This document shows positions 24,763-32,779 of a stretch of 64,000 bases of DNA, one piece after another (position 1 is the first letter of the stretch; every line of letters begins with the position of its first letter). The notes under the pieces are model-generated. The model was not told where the DNA came from. It ran no database searches and worked only from the letters and a program-made list of their open reading frames with translations. Origin of the DNA: Clostridiales bacterium (GTDB lineage Bacteria > Bacillota > Clostridia > Christensenellales > Aristaeellaceae); assembly GCA_015056365.1 (NCBI GenBank), contig SVGM01000002.1:159678-223677 (forward strand), written 5' to 3'. The position numbers and the translations under genes are program-made.

Positions 24763-26019
24763 ATGAACAATCCTGTTATCTATCCCGCCCAATGGCTGAT
24801 GCCCGCCCCGGAAACCAACCTGACCGCATGGGCATGCGTGGCCTGCGACCAGTACACCTCTCAGCCCGCCTACTGGCAGGAGGCTGATCTGCTGGTGGGC
24901 GAACAGCCCTCTACCCTGCGCTTCATCCTGCCGGAATGCTACCTGAGCGAGTCTGCTCAGCGCATCCCCCAGATCCAGCAGGCCATGCAGAATGCCATCG
25001 CCACCGGCGCGGTTCAGCCTACCCCGTGGCAGGGCTTCATCCTCACCGAACGCACCACCCAGACCGGCGCACGCCTTGGTCTGGTGGCGGTGATCGATCT
25101 GGAGTGCTACGACTACCACAAGGGCTCCAAGAGCCTTGTGCGCGCCACCGAGGAGACCATCGAAAGCCGCATTCCGCCCCGGGTACAGGTGCGCAAGGAT
25201 GCCCTGCTGGAAACCAGCCACGTGCTCATGCTGCTGGACGATCCCATGCACAGCGTGGTGGAACCCCTCCACGAAAAGCGGGACGAGCTGGAGAAGCTCT
25301 ACGACTTCCCCCTGATGATGGGCGGCGGTCACCTGACCGGCTACGCCGTCAAGGATCCTGCCGATATCCAGGCGGTCTACAGCGCGCTGGATCAGCTCCA
25401 CGCCCGTCTGGATCCCAACAATCCCCTGCTGTTCGCCGTGGGTGACGGCAACCACAGCTTGGCTACCGCCAAGGCCATCTGGGAGAGCGTCAAGCCCACC
25501 CTCACCTACGAGCAGACCGCCAATCACCCCGCCCGCTTCGCCATGGTGGAAGTGGAAAACATCCATGACGACGCGCTGGTCTTTGAGCCCATCCACCGGG
25601 TGCTCTTCGGCTACGACGGCGACGACCTGCTGGACGAGATCGCCCGTTTCGCTGCTGAGAAGGGCGCTGCTATTGCATCTGATGAAAATGCTCAGGAAAT
25701 CACCGTGGTCTTTGAGGGCAAGGAAGTAGAACTGTCCATCAGCGGTTCTCCCTATACCATGGCTGTGGGCACCCTGCAGGCCTTCCTGGACCAGTGGATG
25801 AAGCAGCACCCCGAAACCAAGCTGGACTACATCCACGGCGAAACTGCCGTGCAGGAGCTGGTCAAGGGCGAAGGCGCTATCGGCTTCCTGCTGCCCGCCC
25901 CCGACAAGAGCGATCTGTTCACCACCGTCATCCGCGAGGGTGCCATGCCCCGCAAGAGCTTCTCCATGGGCGAAGCCCACGAGAAGCGGTACTATATGGA
26001 GTGCCGGAAGCTCCGGTAA
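24763..26019 (+). CDS. DUF1015 family protein
   Basis: A 418-residue cytoplasmic protein. Near the N-terminus ACVACDQYTSQPAYWQE and, centrally, LLFAVGDGNHSLATAK (about 224-239) match DUF1015, where the D-G-N/H-H-S segment resembles the nucleotide-binding loop of ParB/Srx-like folds. The GGGHLTGYAVKD region and C-terminal RKSFSMGEAHEKRYYMECR are also typical. No enzyme activity is firmly tied to the family. The start has AAGGAGG. It may share the upstream promoter, since no terminator separates it from the pseudosortase gene. Confidence 0.85.
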   Translation: MNNPVIYPAQWLMPAPETNLTAWACVACDQYTSQPAYWQEADLLVGEQPSTLRFILPECYLSESAQRIPQIQQAMQNAIATGAVQPTPWQGFILTERTTQTGARLGLVAVIDLECYDYHKGSKSLVRATEETIESRIPPRVQVRKDALLETSHVLMLLDDPMHSVVEPLHEKRDELEKLYDFPLMMGGGHLTGYAVKDPADIQAVYSALDQLHARLDPNNPLLFAVGDGNHSLATAKAIWESVKPTLTYEQTANHPARFAMVEVENIHDDALVFEPIHRVLFGYDGDDLLDEIARFAAEKGAAIASDENAQEITVVFEGKEVELSISGSPYTMAVGTLQAFLDQWMKQHPETKLDYIHGETAVQELVKGEGAIGFLLPAPDKSDLFTTVIREGAMPRKSFSMGEAHEKRYYMECRKLR

Positions 26020-26106
26020 GCGGGAGCAGTGGGGCATCATGCCCCTGTACCCCGCATTTTGCTCCGTTTCACGGCGCAAGGGGAAGAAAATGCAAACGAA
26101 AACACG

Positions 26107-26150
26107 CCGGGCTGTTCTGTGATGGCATAGAACAGCCCGGTGTTTGTTTT
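26107..26150 (+). terminator. Terminator after the DUF1015 gene
   Basis: CCGGGCTGTTCT (26107-26118) pairs with AGAACAGCCCGG (26129-26140), followed by TGTTTGTTTT. Confidence 0.9.
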
Positions 26151-26277
26151 GCCGATGCAAACCGGTCTTCGGCAGGGAATGAATGCCTTGGGCAGGAATT
26201 CGCCCTGCAAACAGAGAAATTGATAAGATATGCTTATTTTGCTATCATTCAACACCCCATCGAAAGGAGACCTCCCC

Positions 26278-26742
26278 ATGCAGAATCAGAAAAAGACCCG
26301 CGCCGAAGCCTGGCAGGCGCTCAAATTCACCCTGTTCTCCGCCAGCGCAGGCATCATCCAGATCGGCTCATTCGAGCTGTTCTCCAAAGCCTTTGGCTGG
26401 GAATACCTGCCCGCCTACCTGAGCTCGCTGGTGCTGAGCGTTTTGTGGAACTTCACCTTCAACCGCCGCTACACCTTCCGCAGCGACGCCAACGTGCCCC
26501 GTGCCATGCTGCTGGTGGCGCTGTTCTATGTGGTGTTCACGCCGCTCAGCGGCTGGTGGGGCAAGGCGTTGACCGACATCGGCTGGAACGAGGATCTGGT
26601 GATGATCGGCACCATGCTGATCAACTTCGTAACCGAGTTCCTGTACCAGAAATTCGTGGTGTACCGCGGCATGATCGATACCAACGACGTGGCAAAGCGC
26701 GCCATGGAAAAGGAAGCGGCTGCGGACGTTCAGGCCGAATAA
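26278..26742 (+). CDS. GtrA-like membrane protein
   Basis: A 154-residue protein with four transmembrane segments. LKFTLFSASAGIIQIGSF at the start, WNFTFNRRYTF in the middle and FVTEFLYQKFVVYR at the end are the GtrA signature; the Asn-Phe-x-x-x-Arg-x-Tyr-x-Phe block follows helix 2. GtrA proteins take part in moving lipid-linked sugars or building cell-surface glycans. The start at 26278 follows AGGAG. The neighbouring flippase-like gene 67 bases downstream fits a cell-envelope role. Confidence 0.88.
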   Translation: MQNQKKTRAEAWQALKFTLFSASAGIIQIGSFELFSKAFGWEYLPAYLSSLVLSVLWNFTFNRRYTFRSDANVPRAMLLVALFYVVFTPLSGWWGKALTDIGWNEDLVMIGTMLINFVTEFLYQKFVVYRGMIDTNDVAKRAMEKEAAADVQAE

Positions 26743-26809
26743 ACCTGACGTCATACCCATCCACCCCCGCTATGCCCTCATCACTTCAAATGCAAGGAAG
26801 CCTGATATT

Positions 26810-27805
26810 ATGACAGCAAACACCTCCGCCAAGCGCAAGCCCAACTGGAAAAAAACGATCACCATGGGTCTGTTTGTTTTGCTGATCGCCCTCCTCGGCT
26901 GGTATGTGTGGCAGAACCGGGAGGACATGGCCCAACTTTTGAGCCTTGATGCAGGCACCGTTGCCCTGATGCTGCTATTTGCCCTGGGCGGCTGCGTGAT
27001 GAACTGCGTGTACCACCGCATTATTCTCAGCCCCTTCAAGGTGCCGTTAGGGCTTACGGACTGGATGGGCGTGGTGATGGTCTCCAATGCCATGGCCTAT
27101 GTGCTCCCTCTTCGGGCCGATCTGGTTTTTTCCGCCGCCTACTACAAAAAGGTGAAGGGTCTGGCGTACACCAAAAGCGTGTCGATCGCCGCGGGCAACA
27201 TCGTTTTCGGCGTTACGTTCTCGCTTTTGGAGATCTTGGTGGCGCTGGCGTGCTGCGGCCTCATCGACGGACAATGGCCGCTGCCCCTGTGGCTGATTTT
27301 AATCGCTGGGCTTTTGTTCGTGACCGCTTTCATGGTGGTGGCGCTGGTATTGGGGGATCGTCAGCCTGCCTTCGTGCGCAAGTACCGCATCGTGCAGGAG
27401 GCCATCGACGGCTTTGTGCAGCTGCTCCGAGACCGGCGCATGCTGCTTGAACTGCTGGGCTGCCTCATCGTCAACCACTGCTGCCACCTGCTGCTCTACA
27501 TGGTCTGCTTCCACGCCATCGGCATGGAGGTGACGGTTTATCAGGCGCTGCTTTACAACAGCATGAGCTGGCTGAGCAGTATTCTGACCATCGTTCCCGG
27601 GAATATTGGCATCAAGGAGGCCGCCATGGGCTTTGCCACCGGACTGATGGGCGCCATGTTCCAAAGCGGCGTGATGGTCTCCCTTTTGCAGCGGGTAACG
27701 GTGATGATCGTCTACATCGTTGCCGGCGCAGCCTTTGCATGGCCTGTTTTCCGCAAAATGAAGCTGGCCGGTGAACAAACGGAGGAATCCCATGCCCATG
27801 AATGA
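26810..27805 (+). CDS. Flippase-like / lysylphosphatidylglycerol synthase TM-region protein
   Basis: A 331-residue membrane protein with about eight helices. It has the UPF0104/AglD-like features: NAMAYVLPLRADLVFSAAYYKK (about 95-116) and the C-terminal SSILTIVPGNIGIKEAAMG. The family contains the transmembrane half of MprF, AglD and other putative lipid flippases; no LysPG synthetase domain is present, so this is the stand-alone form. Its end overlaps the uvrC start by 14 bases. Substrate unknown. Confidence 0.82.
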   Translation: MTANTSAKRKPNWKKTITMGLFVLLIALLGWYVWQNREDMAQLLSLDAGTVALMLLFALGGCVMNCVYHRIILSPFKVPLGLTDWMGVVMVSNAMAYVLPLRADLVFSAAYYKKVKGLAYTKSVSIAAGNIVFGVTFSLLEILVALACCGLIDGQWPLPLWLILIAGLLFVTAFMVVALVLGDRQPAFVRKYRIVQEAIDGFVQLLRDRRMLLELLGCLIVNHCCHLLLYMVCFHAIGMEVTVYQALLYNSMSWLSSILTIVPGNIGIKEAAMGFATGLMGAMFQSGVMVSLLQRVTVMIVYIVAGAAFAWPVFRKMKLAGEQTEESHAHE

Positions 27806-29654
27806 CCGACTCAGGGAAAAAATCGCCATGCTGCCTGAAAGCCCCGGCTGCTACATCATGAAAAGCCAGGGCGAGATCATCTATATCGGCAAGGCGGTCA
27901 ACCTGAAAAACCGCGTCCGGCAGTACTTCCATGGCTCACATACCCCCAAGGTGGCCGCCATGGCCGCCCGGGTAGACGACTTTGAATTGATGCTCTGTGA
28001 GACCAACTTTGAAGCCCTGACGCTGGAATGCAATCTCATCAAAAAACACAAGCCCTTCTACAACATCCTGCTCAAGGACGACAAGCACTATCCCTACCTG
28101 CGCATCGACCTGAGCGAAAGCTATCCACGACTGACGCTGGCGCGGCGTATGAACGCCAAGGACGGGGCAAAATACTTCGGCCCCTACATCGGTGCAACGG
28201 CGGTGCGACAGGTAATGGAGGAAGTGCGCCGGTTCTTTCCCCTGCGCACCTGCAAGCAAAGCCTGCCCCTGAAAACGCCCCGCCGCCCCTGCATGAACCA
28301 TCAGATCGGCAAATGTCTTGCGCCCTGTGCCGGACTGGTGAGCGAAGAGGACTACCGGGCCATTCTGGACCGGGTGATCGCCTTCCTTAGCGGCGACAGC
28401 CGGGAGCTGCTCAAGCAGCTGGAAAACGAAATGATGGCTGCCAGCCTGCGCATGGAATACGAGCAGGCCGCCGTGATCCGTGACAAGATCGCCGACATCA
28501 GGCAATTGATGGAGGAGCAGCATGCCATCCAGACCAGGGACGTGGAGCAGGACATCCTGGCGATAGCTGTAGATGAATACGACGCTATGGTGCAGCTGAC
28601 CCACATCCGAGCCGGGCGTATGGAAGGCGGACGCGCCATTCTGATGGAAGGCTGCGGCGGCGACGAGCCGGAGCAGATTCTCGCCCAGTTCCTGACCCAG
28701 TACTACGACGACGAGCATCTCATTCCCCGCAACGTACTGGTGCAGTGCCTGCCCGAGCCGGTGGGCGAATTGGAAAAGTGGCTCAGGGAGCGCAAGGGCA
28801 GCGCCGTCTCCCTCTCCTGTCCCCAGCGGGGCGATAAGGTCGACCTGATCCGGCTGGCTGCAAAGAATGCGGAGAACGCCCTGTTCCATCACCGGGAAAG
28901 CCAGCAGGTCAAGTTTGCCCGCACCACACTGGCCATGGAGGAGCTTCAAAAGGCGCTGAATCTGCCCACACTGCCCCGGCGAATCGAGGGCTACGATATT
29001 TCCAACACCCAAGGCATCCTCAGCGTGGCCGCAATGGTGGTCTTTGAGGATGGTCAGCCTGCCAAAAAGGAGTACCGCCACTTCCGCATCAAAACTGTGG
29101 AGGGCCCCAACGACTTTGCCTCTATGTACGAGGTTCTCTACCGCCGCCTGACCCATGGTCTCACCGAGCTGAAGGAGCGAACGGAAGCGGGACTGGATCC
29201 TGCAGCGGGACGGTTCTCCAAGCTGCCGGACGTGATCCTCATTGACGGCGGCCCGGAGCAATTGGCCTATGCCCAGCGCGCCATGAAGGATGCCGGCGCA
29301 AACATCCCCATGTTCAGCCTTGCGGAGCGCTTCGAGATCATCTTTGTGCCGGATCAGGAAGAGCCCATTGTGCTGGACCGCCGCTCCAATGCCCAGCTGC
29401 TGATCCAGCACGTCCGCGACGAAGCACACCGTTTCGGTATCACCCATCACCGCTCCCTCAGAGGCAAGAGTAACCTCCACAGCGAACTGGACAACATCGA
29501 AGGGATCGGTCCCAAGCGGCGAACTGCCCTCATCCGGCATTTCGGCGGCGTAAAGCCCATCTTCACCGCTTCAAAGGAGGCACTGATGGAGGTAGAGGGT
29601 ATCAGCGACGAGATCGCACAGCGCATTCTCAGCTATGCCAAGGGGCGCAAATGA
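27792..29654 (+). CDS. uvrC: Excinuclease ABC subunit C
   Basis: A 620-residue nucleotide-excision-repair endonuclease that makes both incisions after UvrA/UvrB damage recognition. Domains in order: GIY-YIG nuclease (about 11-90, GCYIMKSQGEIIYIGKA), a Cys cluster in CMNHQIGKCLAPC, a UVR motif (about 205-240), the RNase-H-like domain with YDISNTQG and LIDGGPEQL, and two helix-hairpin-helix motifs at the end (NIEGIGPKRRTALIRHF, VEGISDEIAQRI). The start at 27792 is chosen by GGAGG spacing. Full length. Confidence 0.98.
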   Translation: MPMNDRLREKIAMLPESPGCYIMKSQGEIIYIGKAVNLKNRVRQYFHGSHTPKVAAMAARVDDFELMLCETNFEALTLECNLIKKHKPFYNILLKDDKHYPYLRIDLSESYPRLTLARRMNAKDGAKYFGPYIGATAVRQVMEEVRRFFPLRTCKQSLPLKTPRRPCMNHQIGKCLAPCAGLVSEEDYRAILDRVIAFLSGDSRELLKQLENEMMAASLRMEYEQAAVIRDKIADIRQLMEEQHAIQTRDVEQDILAIAVDEYDAMVQLTHIRAGRMEGGRAILMEGCGGDEPEQILAQFLTQYYDDEHLIPRNVLVQCLPEPVGELEKWLRERKGSAVSLSCPQRGDKVDLIRLAAKNAENALFHHRESQQVKFARTTLAMEELQKALNLPTLPRRIEGYDISNTQGILSVAAMVVFEDGQPAKKEYRHFRIKTVEGPNDFASMYEVLYRRLTHGLTELKERTEAGLDPAAGRFSKLPDVILIDGGPEQLAYAQRAMKDAGANIPMFSLAERFEIIFVPDQEEPIVLDRRSNAQLLIQHVRDEAHRFGITHHRSLRGKSNLHSELDNIEGIGPKRRTALIRHFGGVKPIFTASKEALMEVEGISDEIAQRILSYAKGRK

Positions 29655-29684
29655 TCTGAAAGGACGCTGCCCAAAGCCAATTTC

Positions 29685-29732
29685 AAAAAGGACGTTTTCG
29701 CAATCTTTCTGCAGCGTAAAACGTCCTTTTTT
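29685..29732 (+). terminator. Terminator of uvrC
   Basis: An AAAAAGGACGTTTT arm pairs with AAAACGTCCTTTTT across a 19-base loop, with a U-run at the end. A separate 14-base palindrome TGCCACATGTGGCA lies at 29745-29758, just upstream of the next gene. Confidence 0.85.
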
Positions 29733-29820
29733 CATTGCAAAGGCTGCCACATGTGGCAAGGATTGTCGCAAATACAGCCCAGGCTTTCCGTGCACAATAG
29801 GCGCGAGGAGGCGAACAGCA

Positions 29821-30441
29821 TTGAAAAAGACAACCCCAATTCTTATGGTACTTTCCCTGACTTGTATGGGCCTGTTCACGGCTTGCGCCAGTAGCGCCGA
29901 CACCATGATGCCCAGCCCCAGTCCCAGCGCCGGTATGGCCACCACGTCCCCTGCCGCCACCACTTCTCCCGCAGCGGCCACTACCGAGAGTTCTTCCCCC
30001 ATGCCCACCATTTCGGTTGAGCCTGCCACTGTCGGCGCGGCAAATACCGTGTCTGACTCCCGGCGGATCAGCGACATGGTGGAAGAAGAGGTAGAGAAGC
30101 TCTCCGAGGTGGACGAAGCAGACGCTATCGTGGTGGGAAACATCGCACTGATCGGCATCAGCTATGATGACCAGTATCAGGGCGGAAAAACTGACCGCAT
30201 CGTGGAGATGGTCACCCAGCGCGCCGAAATGGCCGACAAAGCCATCACCGCCGTGCACGTGACCGACAACGAAACCGTGCGTGAGCAGATTTCCAATCTC
30301 AACGACATGCTCGACGACGCCGGCACCAGCTTTGAACAGCTTCAGGCGCAGGTATTGGAGATCGCAGGCACGCTGTCCGGCGGCGACGCCAGCCAGCCCG
30401 TAACGGACAACGGCGCCACCCAGGGCCGGAGCGGAACCTGA
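29821..30441 (+). CDS. YhcN/YlaJ-type sporulation lipoprotein
   Basis: A 206-residue lipoprotein starting at TTG 29821 behind GAGGAGG; the earlier in-frame start would lie inside uvrC and its terminator. The signal peptide MKKTTPILMVLSLTCMGLFTAC ends in a lipobox with the acylated Cys at 22. A Ser/Pro/Ala/Thr-rich spacer follows (about 23-80), then the YhcN domain with ISDMVEEEVEKLSEVDEADAIVVGN and DRIVEMVTQRAEMADKAI. In Bacillus YhcN and YlaJ are spore-associated, so expression late in sporulation is expected. Confidence 0.85.
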   Translation: MKKTTPILMVLSLTCMGLFTACASSADTMMPSPSPSAGMATTSPAATTSPAAATTESSSPMPTISVEPATVGAANTVSDSRRISDMVEEEVEKLSEVDEADAIVVGNIALIGISYDDQYQGGKTDRIVEMVTQRAEMADKAITAVHVTDNETVREQISNLNDMLDDAGTSFEQLQAQVLEIAGTLSGGDASQPVTDNGATQGRSGT

Positions 30442-30493
30442 TGAGACTTCGCCCCTTAATCGGACAGACGACGAAGGCAGCAGAGTACGCAGC

Positions 30494-30525
30494 AAAAAAG
30501 AAGCCCGTACATGGGCTTCTTTTTT
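30494..30525. terminator. Bidirectional terminator between the sporulation lipoprotein and DUF6320 genes
   Basis: AAAAAAGAAGCCC and GGGCTTCTTTTTT pair around a six-base loop, giving U-runs on both strands. Confidence 0.93.
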
Positions 30526-30528
30526 GTG

Positions 30529-30630
30529 TCAGCAATCCAGATCTATTTTTGAGATAGCGCTGCCGCAGTCCACACAGTACAGCGCCGCGCTGGAATTCCG
30601 CTTTGCGCGTTTCTTGCAGCGCCAGCCGCA
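30529..30630 (-). other. Zinc-ribbon-like reading frame just past the DUF6320 stop codon
   Basis: Continuing in frame after the TGA of the DUF6320 gene gives 33 codons with Cys at positions 1, 5, 19, 22 and 33 (CGWRCKK, then LYCVDCGSAISKIDLDC), ending in TGA four bases before the terminator. No ATG, GTG or TTG opens this frame ahead of the Cys pairs. An alternative ATG overlapping the DUF6320 stop (TGATG at 30633-30629) opens another frame (MRLALQETRKAEFQRG) that could join it only by a +1 shift. Either readthrough, frameshift or a decayed small gene would explain it. Confidence 0.35.
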
Positions 30631-31200
30631 TCAGACATGAAACTTCTTGTGATATTCCAGCATCATGGGTTTCCAGTAAAGGATCAACATCAGCAGCTGG
30701 ATGCCAAGGCTTACGCTGCCCACCACGATCATGGGCCAGGAGAGGCGCACCCTGAGGCAGAGCATCACCAGCGTCGCAGTCATGCCGGCCAGCAGCATCT
30801 CAAACAAGGGCAGGAAATTGCGTTTTTGCCGCCGGAAATAGAACAGAAAGTACACGCCCATGAGAACCAGCATGCCGAAATACACGATCTGTGCCACGAA
30901 CGTACCCCAACTGCCGCCCACCACGCTTTCCAAAAGCAGCAGGTACAGGCACACTGCCACCAGCACATCGCAGCCCTTCTTGATCAGGGTGTTTTCCACC
31001 TGCGGACGGTACAATAGCGCGATCCACAATACGCACAGGGCTCCAATGACGATCAGGCTCCAATGGATTCCCGGGGTCAGGATATCGATGATCAGACAGG
31101 TATAGGCAACCAACGTGAACAGCCCCCGCCACAGGTCATGGGCGTTGCGCACGAAAAAGTTCCGTTTCTTTACTTTGGGGTATGTTACGTGAACCTCCAT
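30631..31200 (-). CDS. DUF6320-like membrane protein
   Basis: A 189-residue protein with six predicted membrane helices. NFFVRNAHDLWRGLFTLVAYT opens the membrane part and WPMIVVGSVSLGIQLLMLILYW closes it, ending in YHKKFHV. It starts three bases after the stop of the condensation-domain gene, a pairing often seen in Clostridia, where DUF6320 proteins are annotated next to alcohol-acetyltransferase-like enzymes. Its function is unknown; it may anchor or supply the enzyme with a lipid substrate. The family name is from memory. Confidence 0.65.
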   Translation of the reverse strand: MEVHVTYPKVKKRNFFVRNAHDLWRGLFTLVAYTCLIIDILTPGIHWSLIVIGALCVLWIALLYRPQVENTLIKKGCDVLVAVCLYLLLLESVVGGSWGTFVAQIVYFGMLVLMGVYFLFYFRRQKRNFLPLFEMLLAGMTATLVMLCLRVRLSWPMIVVGSVSLGIQLLMLILYWKPMMLEYHKKFHV

Positions 31201-31203
31201 GCT

Positions 31204-32706
31204 TCAGCCGCTCCCTTCCATATACGGGGTTAGACCAATATCGCACAAATACCGGTACAGCGAATCCTCAAACTGAGTCAGATGAGTGTTTTTCACCACG
31301 GTAAGGACGGTTTGATCCCCGAAGCTGCATACCGAGCAATTGGCTCGGTTCTCCACCGGCGGGCCCAGCACAAAATCAAACTTATCCACATAGGGTTGCA
31401 TTTCCGCAGGCAAGCTGATGCTGCCCAGATTGCTCAGGGTGGTGGTGAATACTCCATCCCCCAGTTTTCCGTAGATAAAGTAAGCGATGGGCCGCTTGAT
31501 AATCAGCGGCACGAAGCGCAGCCATTTCACCAGCCGGCAACTCAACCGCATGGTTTCCTCCAGCCGCTCCTGCGCCGTACCTTCGCGGATCTGGGCCATG
31601 ATGTCCGGGATCATCTCCTCCAGCGTGGTGATCTGCGAGGGATGCAGCCGGATGCTGGTGTACATGGAGAAATTGCGCAGGGTCTTCACCGGGAAAAACT
31701 TACGCATGTTCACCGGAAGCTGAATCTGAATCTTTTTGCGACTATACCGGGAAATATGGCAGGCATCCCGGCAGGCAAGCATGCACAGCCCCAGCAGCAG
31801 TCCCGTCATGGTTCCGCCGTAGCGATGGGCGGCGTCCAGCAGCGCTTTGGTGCTCAGGTTATAGTGCAGCACACGGTTTGGCTGTTCAAGGGGCAGCATG
31901 CCCTTCATTTGCAGGGCCGGTTTATCGGCAAAGCCATGGGCAGGGCCCTTGCCGGACACCGGGAAGGCGTCCTCCCATTCAGCAGGGTCAGGTGTGTCAT
32001 CCAGAGAAAACGCGCTGTCCAAATCCGGTAGTTCCGCGCCCAACAGCTCCAGATAGGTCTTCACCAGCGTGCGCAGATAGATACAGCCGCCGGTACCGTC
32101 GGTCAGGATATGGAAGAACTCCACACTGATGCGGTTTTGATAATACACCACCCGCAGGGACGGCGAATGCACCGCACCCACCTTCATCACGGCGCAGGGC
32201 AGCTTGGTCTCCGGACGCACGGCATAGCGACACATGCCAGAGTCCAGATAGTGCCAGAAAAAACCGCACTTGATGGTGGTGGCGAAGGAAGGAAAACGGC
32301 GCATGGTATAGGTGAGCGCCATCTGCAGCAGCTCCGGGATCACCGGCTCCTTGAGATAACAGCTGAGACGAAACACCTTCATGCGTCGGGTGCTCATGCT
32401 CAGGGGATAGATCTTGGCGGCATGGTCCAGGGGGTACCAGTCCTTGCGTTCCTCCAGATAGAAATGCCCCAGCCGTTCCGGGGCAAGCCGCGCCATGGCT
32501 TCCTCCAGGGAAAGCCCCCTGTCGCGTAAAAGTTTCAGCGCAAGCACATGATCGTCCATGAGCTGTTTGGTATGCTTGCGGTTCAAGTTCAGCCGTGCAC
32601 GGACCTCCGTCAGGTACTCCGTGATACAACTGGTCTCCGCAGCGGAAAACAACCGCTCTGCAAGCATGGAACGGTACGGCTGTTTAGGCTTTTTCCTGCC
32701 GGACAT
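31204..32706 (-). CDS. Condensation-domain / alcohol acetyltransferase-like acyltransferase
   Basis: A 500-residue cytoplasmic protein of the chloramphenicol-acetyltransferase/condensation superfamily. The catalytic motif FFHILTDGTGG (about 197-207) fits H-x3-D-G, and the first fold half begins at YPLSMSTRRMKVFRLSCYL. The second half contains QLPVNMRKFFPVKTLRNF and LSNLGSISLP, the latch-like segment typical of the family. Such enzymes transfer acyl groups from a CoA or carrier to an alcohol or amine. No carrier protein or NRPS gene is near, so it may acylate a lipid or glycan. Confidence 0.8.
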   Translation of the reverse strand: MSGRKKPKQPYRSMLAERLFSAAETSCITEYLTEVRARLNLNRKHTKQLMDDHVLALKLLRDRGLSLEEAMARLAPERLGHFYLEERKDWYPLDHAAKIYPLSMSTRRMKVFRLSCYLKEPVIPELLQMALTYTMRRFPSFATTIKCGFFWHYLDSGMCRYAVRPETKLPCAVMKVGAVHSPSLRVVYYQNRISVEFFHILTDGTGGCIYLRTLVKTYLELLGAELPDLDSAFSLDDTPDPAEWEDAFPVSGKGPAHGFADKPALQMKGMLPLEQPNRVLHYNLSTKALLDAAHRYGGTMTGLLLGLCMLACRDACHISRYSRKKIQIQLPVNMRKFFPVKTLRNFSMYTSIRLHPSQITTLEEMIPDIMAQIREGTAQERLEETMRLSCRLVKWLRFVPLIIKRPIAYFIYGKLGDGVFTTTLSNLGSISLPAEMQPYVDKFDFVLGPPVENRANCSVCSFGDQTVLTVVKNTHLTQFEDSLYRYLCDIGLTPYMEGSG

Positions 32707-32735
32707 AGCGATGCTCCTTTCTACGGATACAATTT

Positions 32736-32771
32736 GCGGGACGTAGGGCCATGGGGGTCGCTACGTCCCGC
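32736..32771 (-). other. Hairpin between the transglutaminase and condensation genes
   Basis: GCGGGACGTAG and CTACGTCCCGC form an 11-base perfect stem with a 14-base loop. No U-run follows on the minus strand, so it is either a weak terminator of the MoxR operon or a leader structure of the next gene. Confidence 0.5.
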
Positions 32772-32779
32772 GTGCAGTA

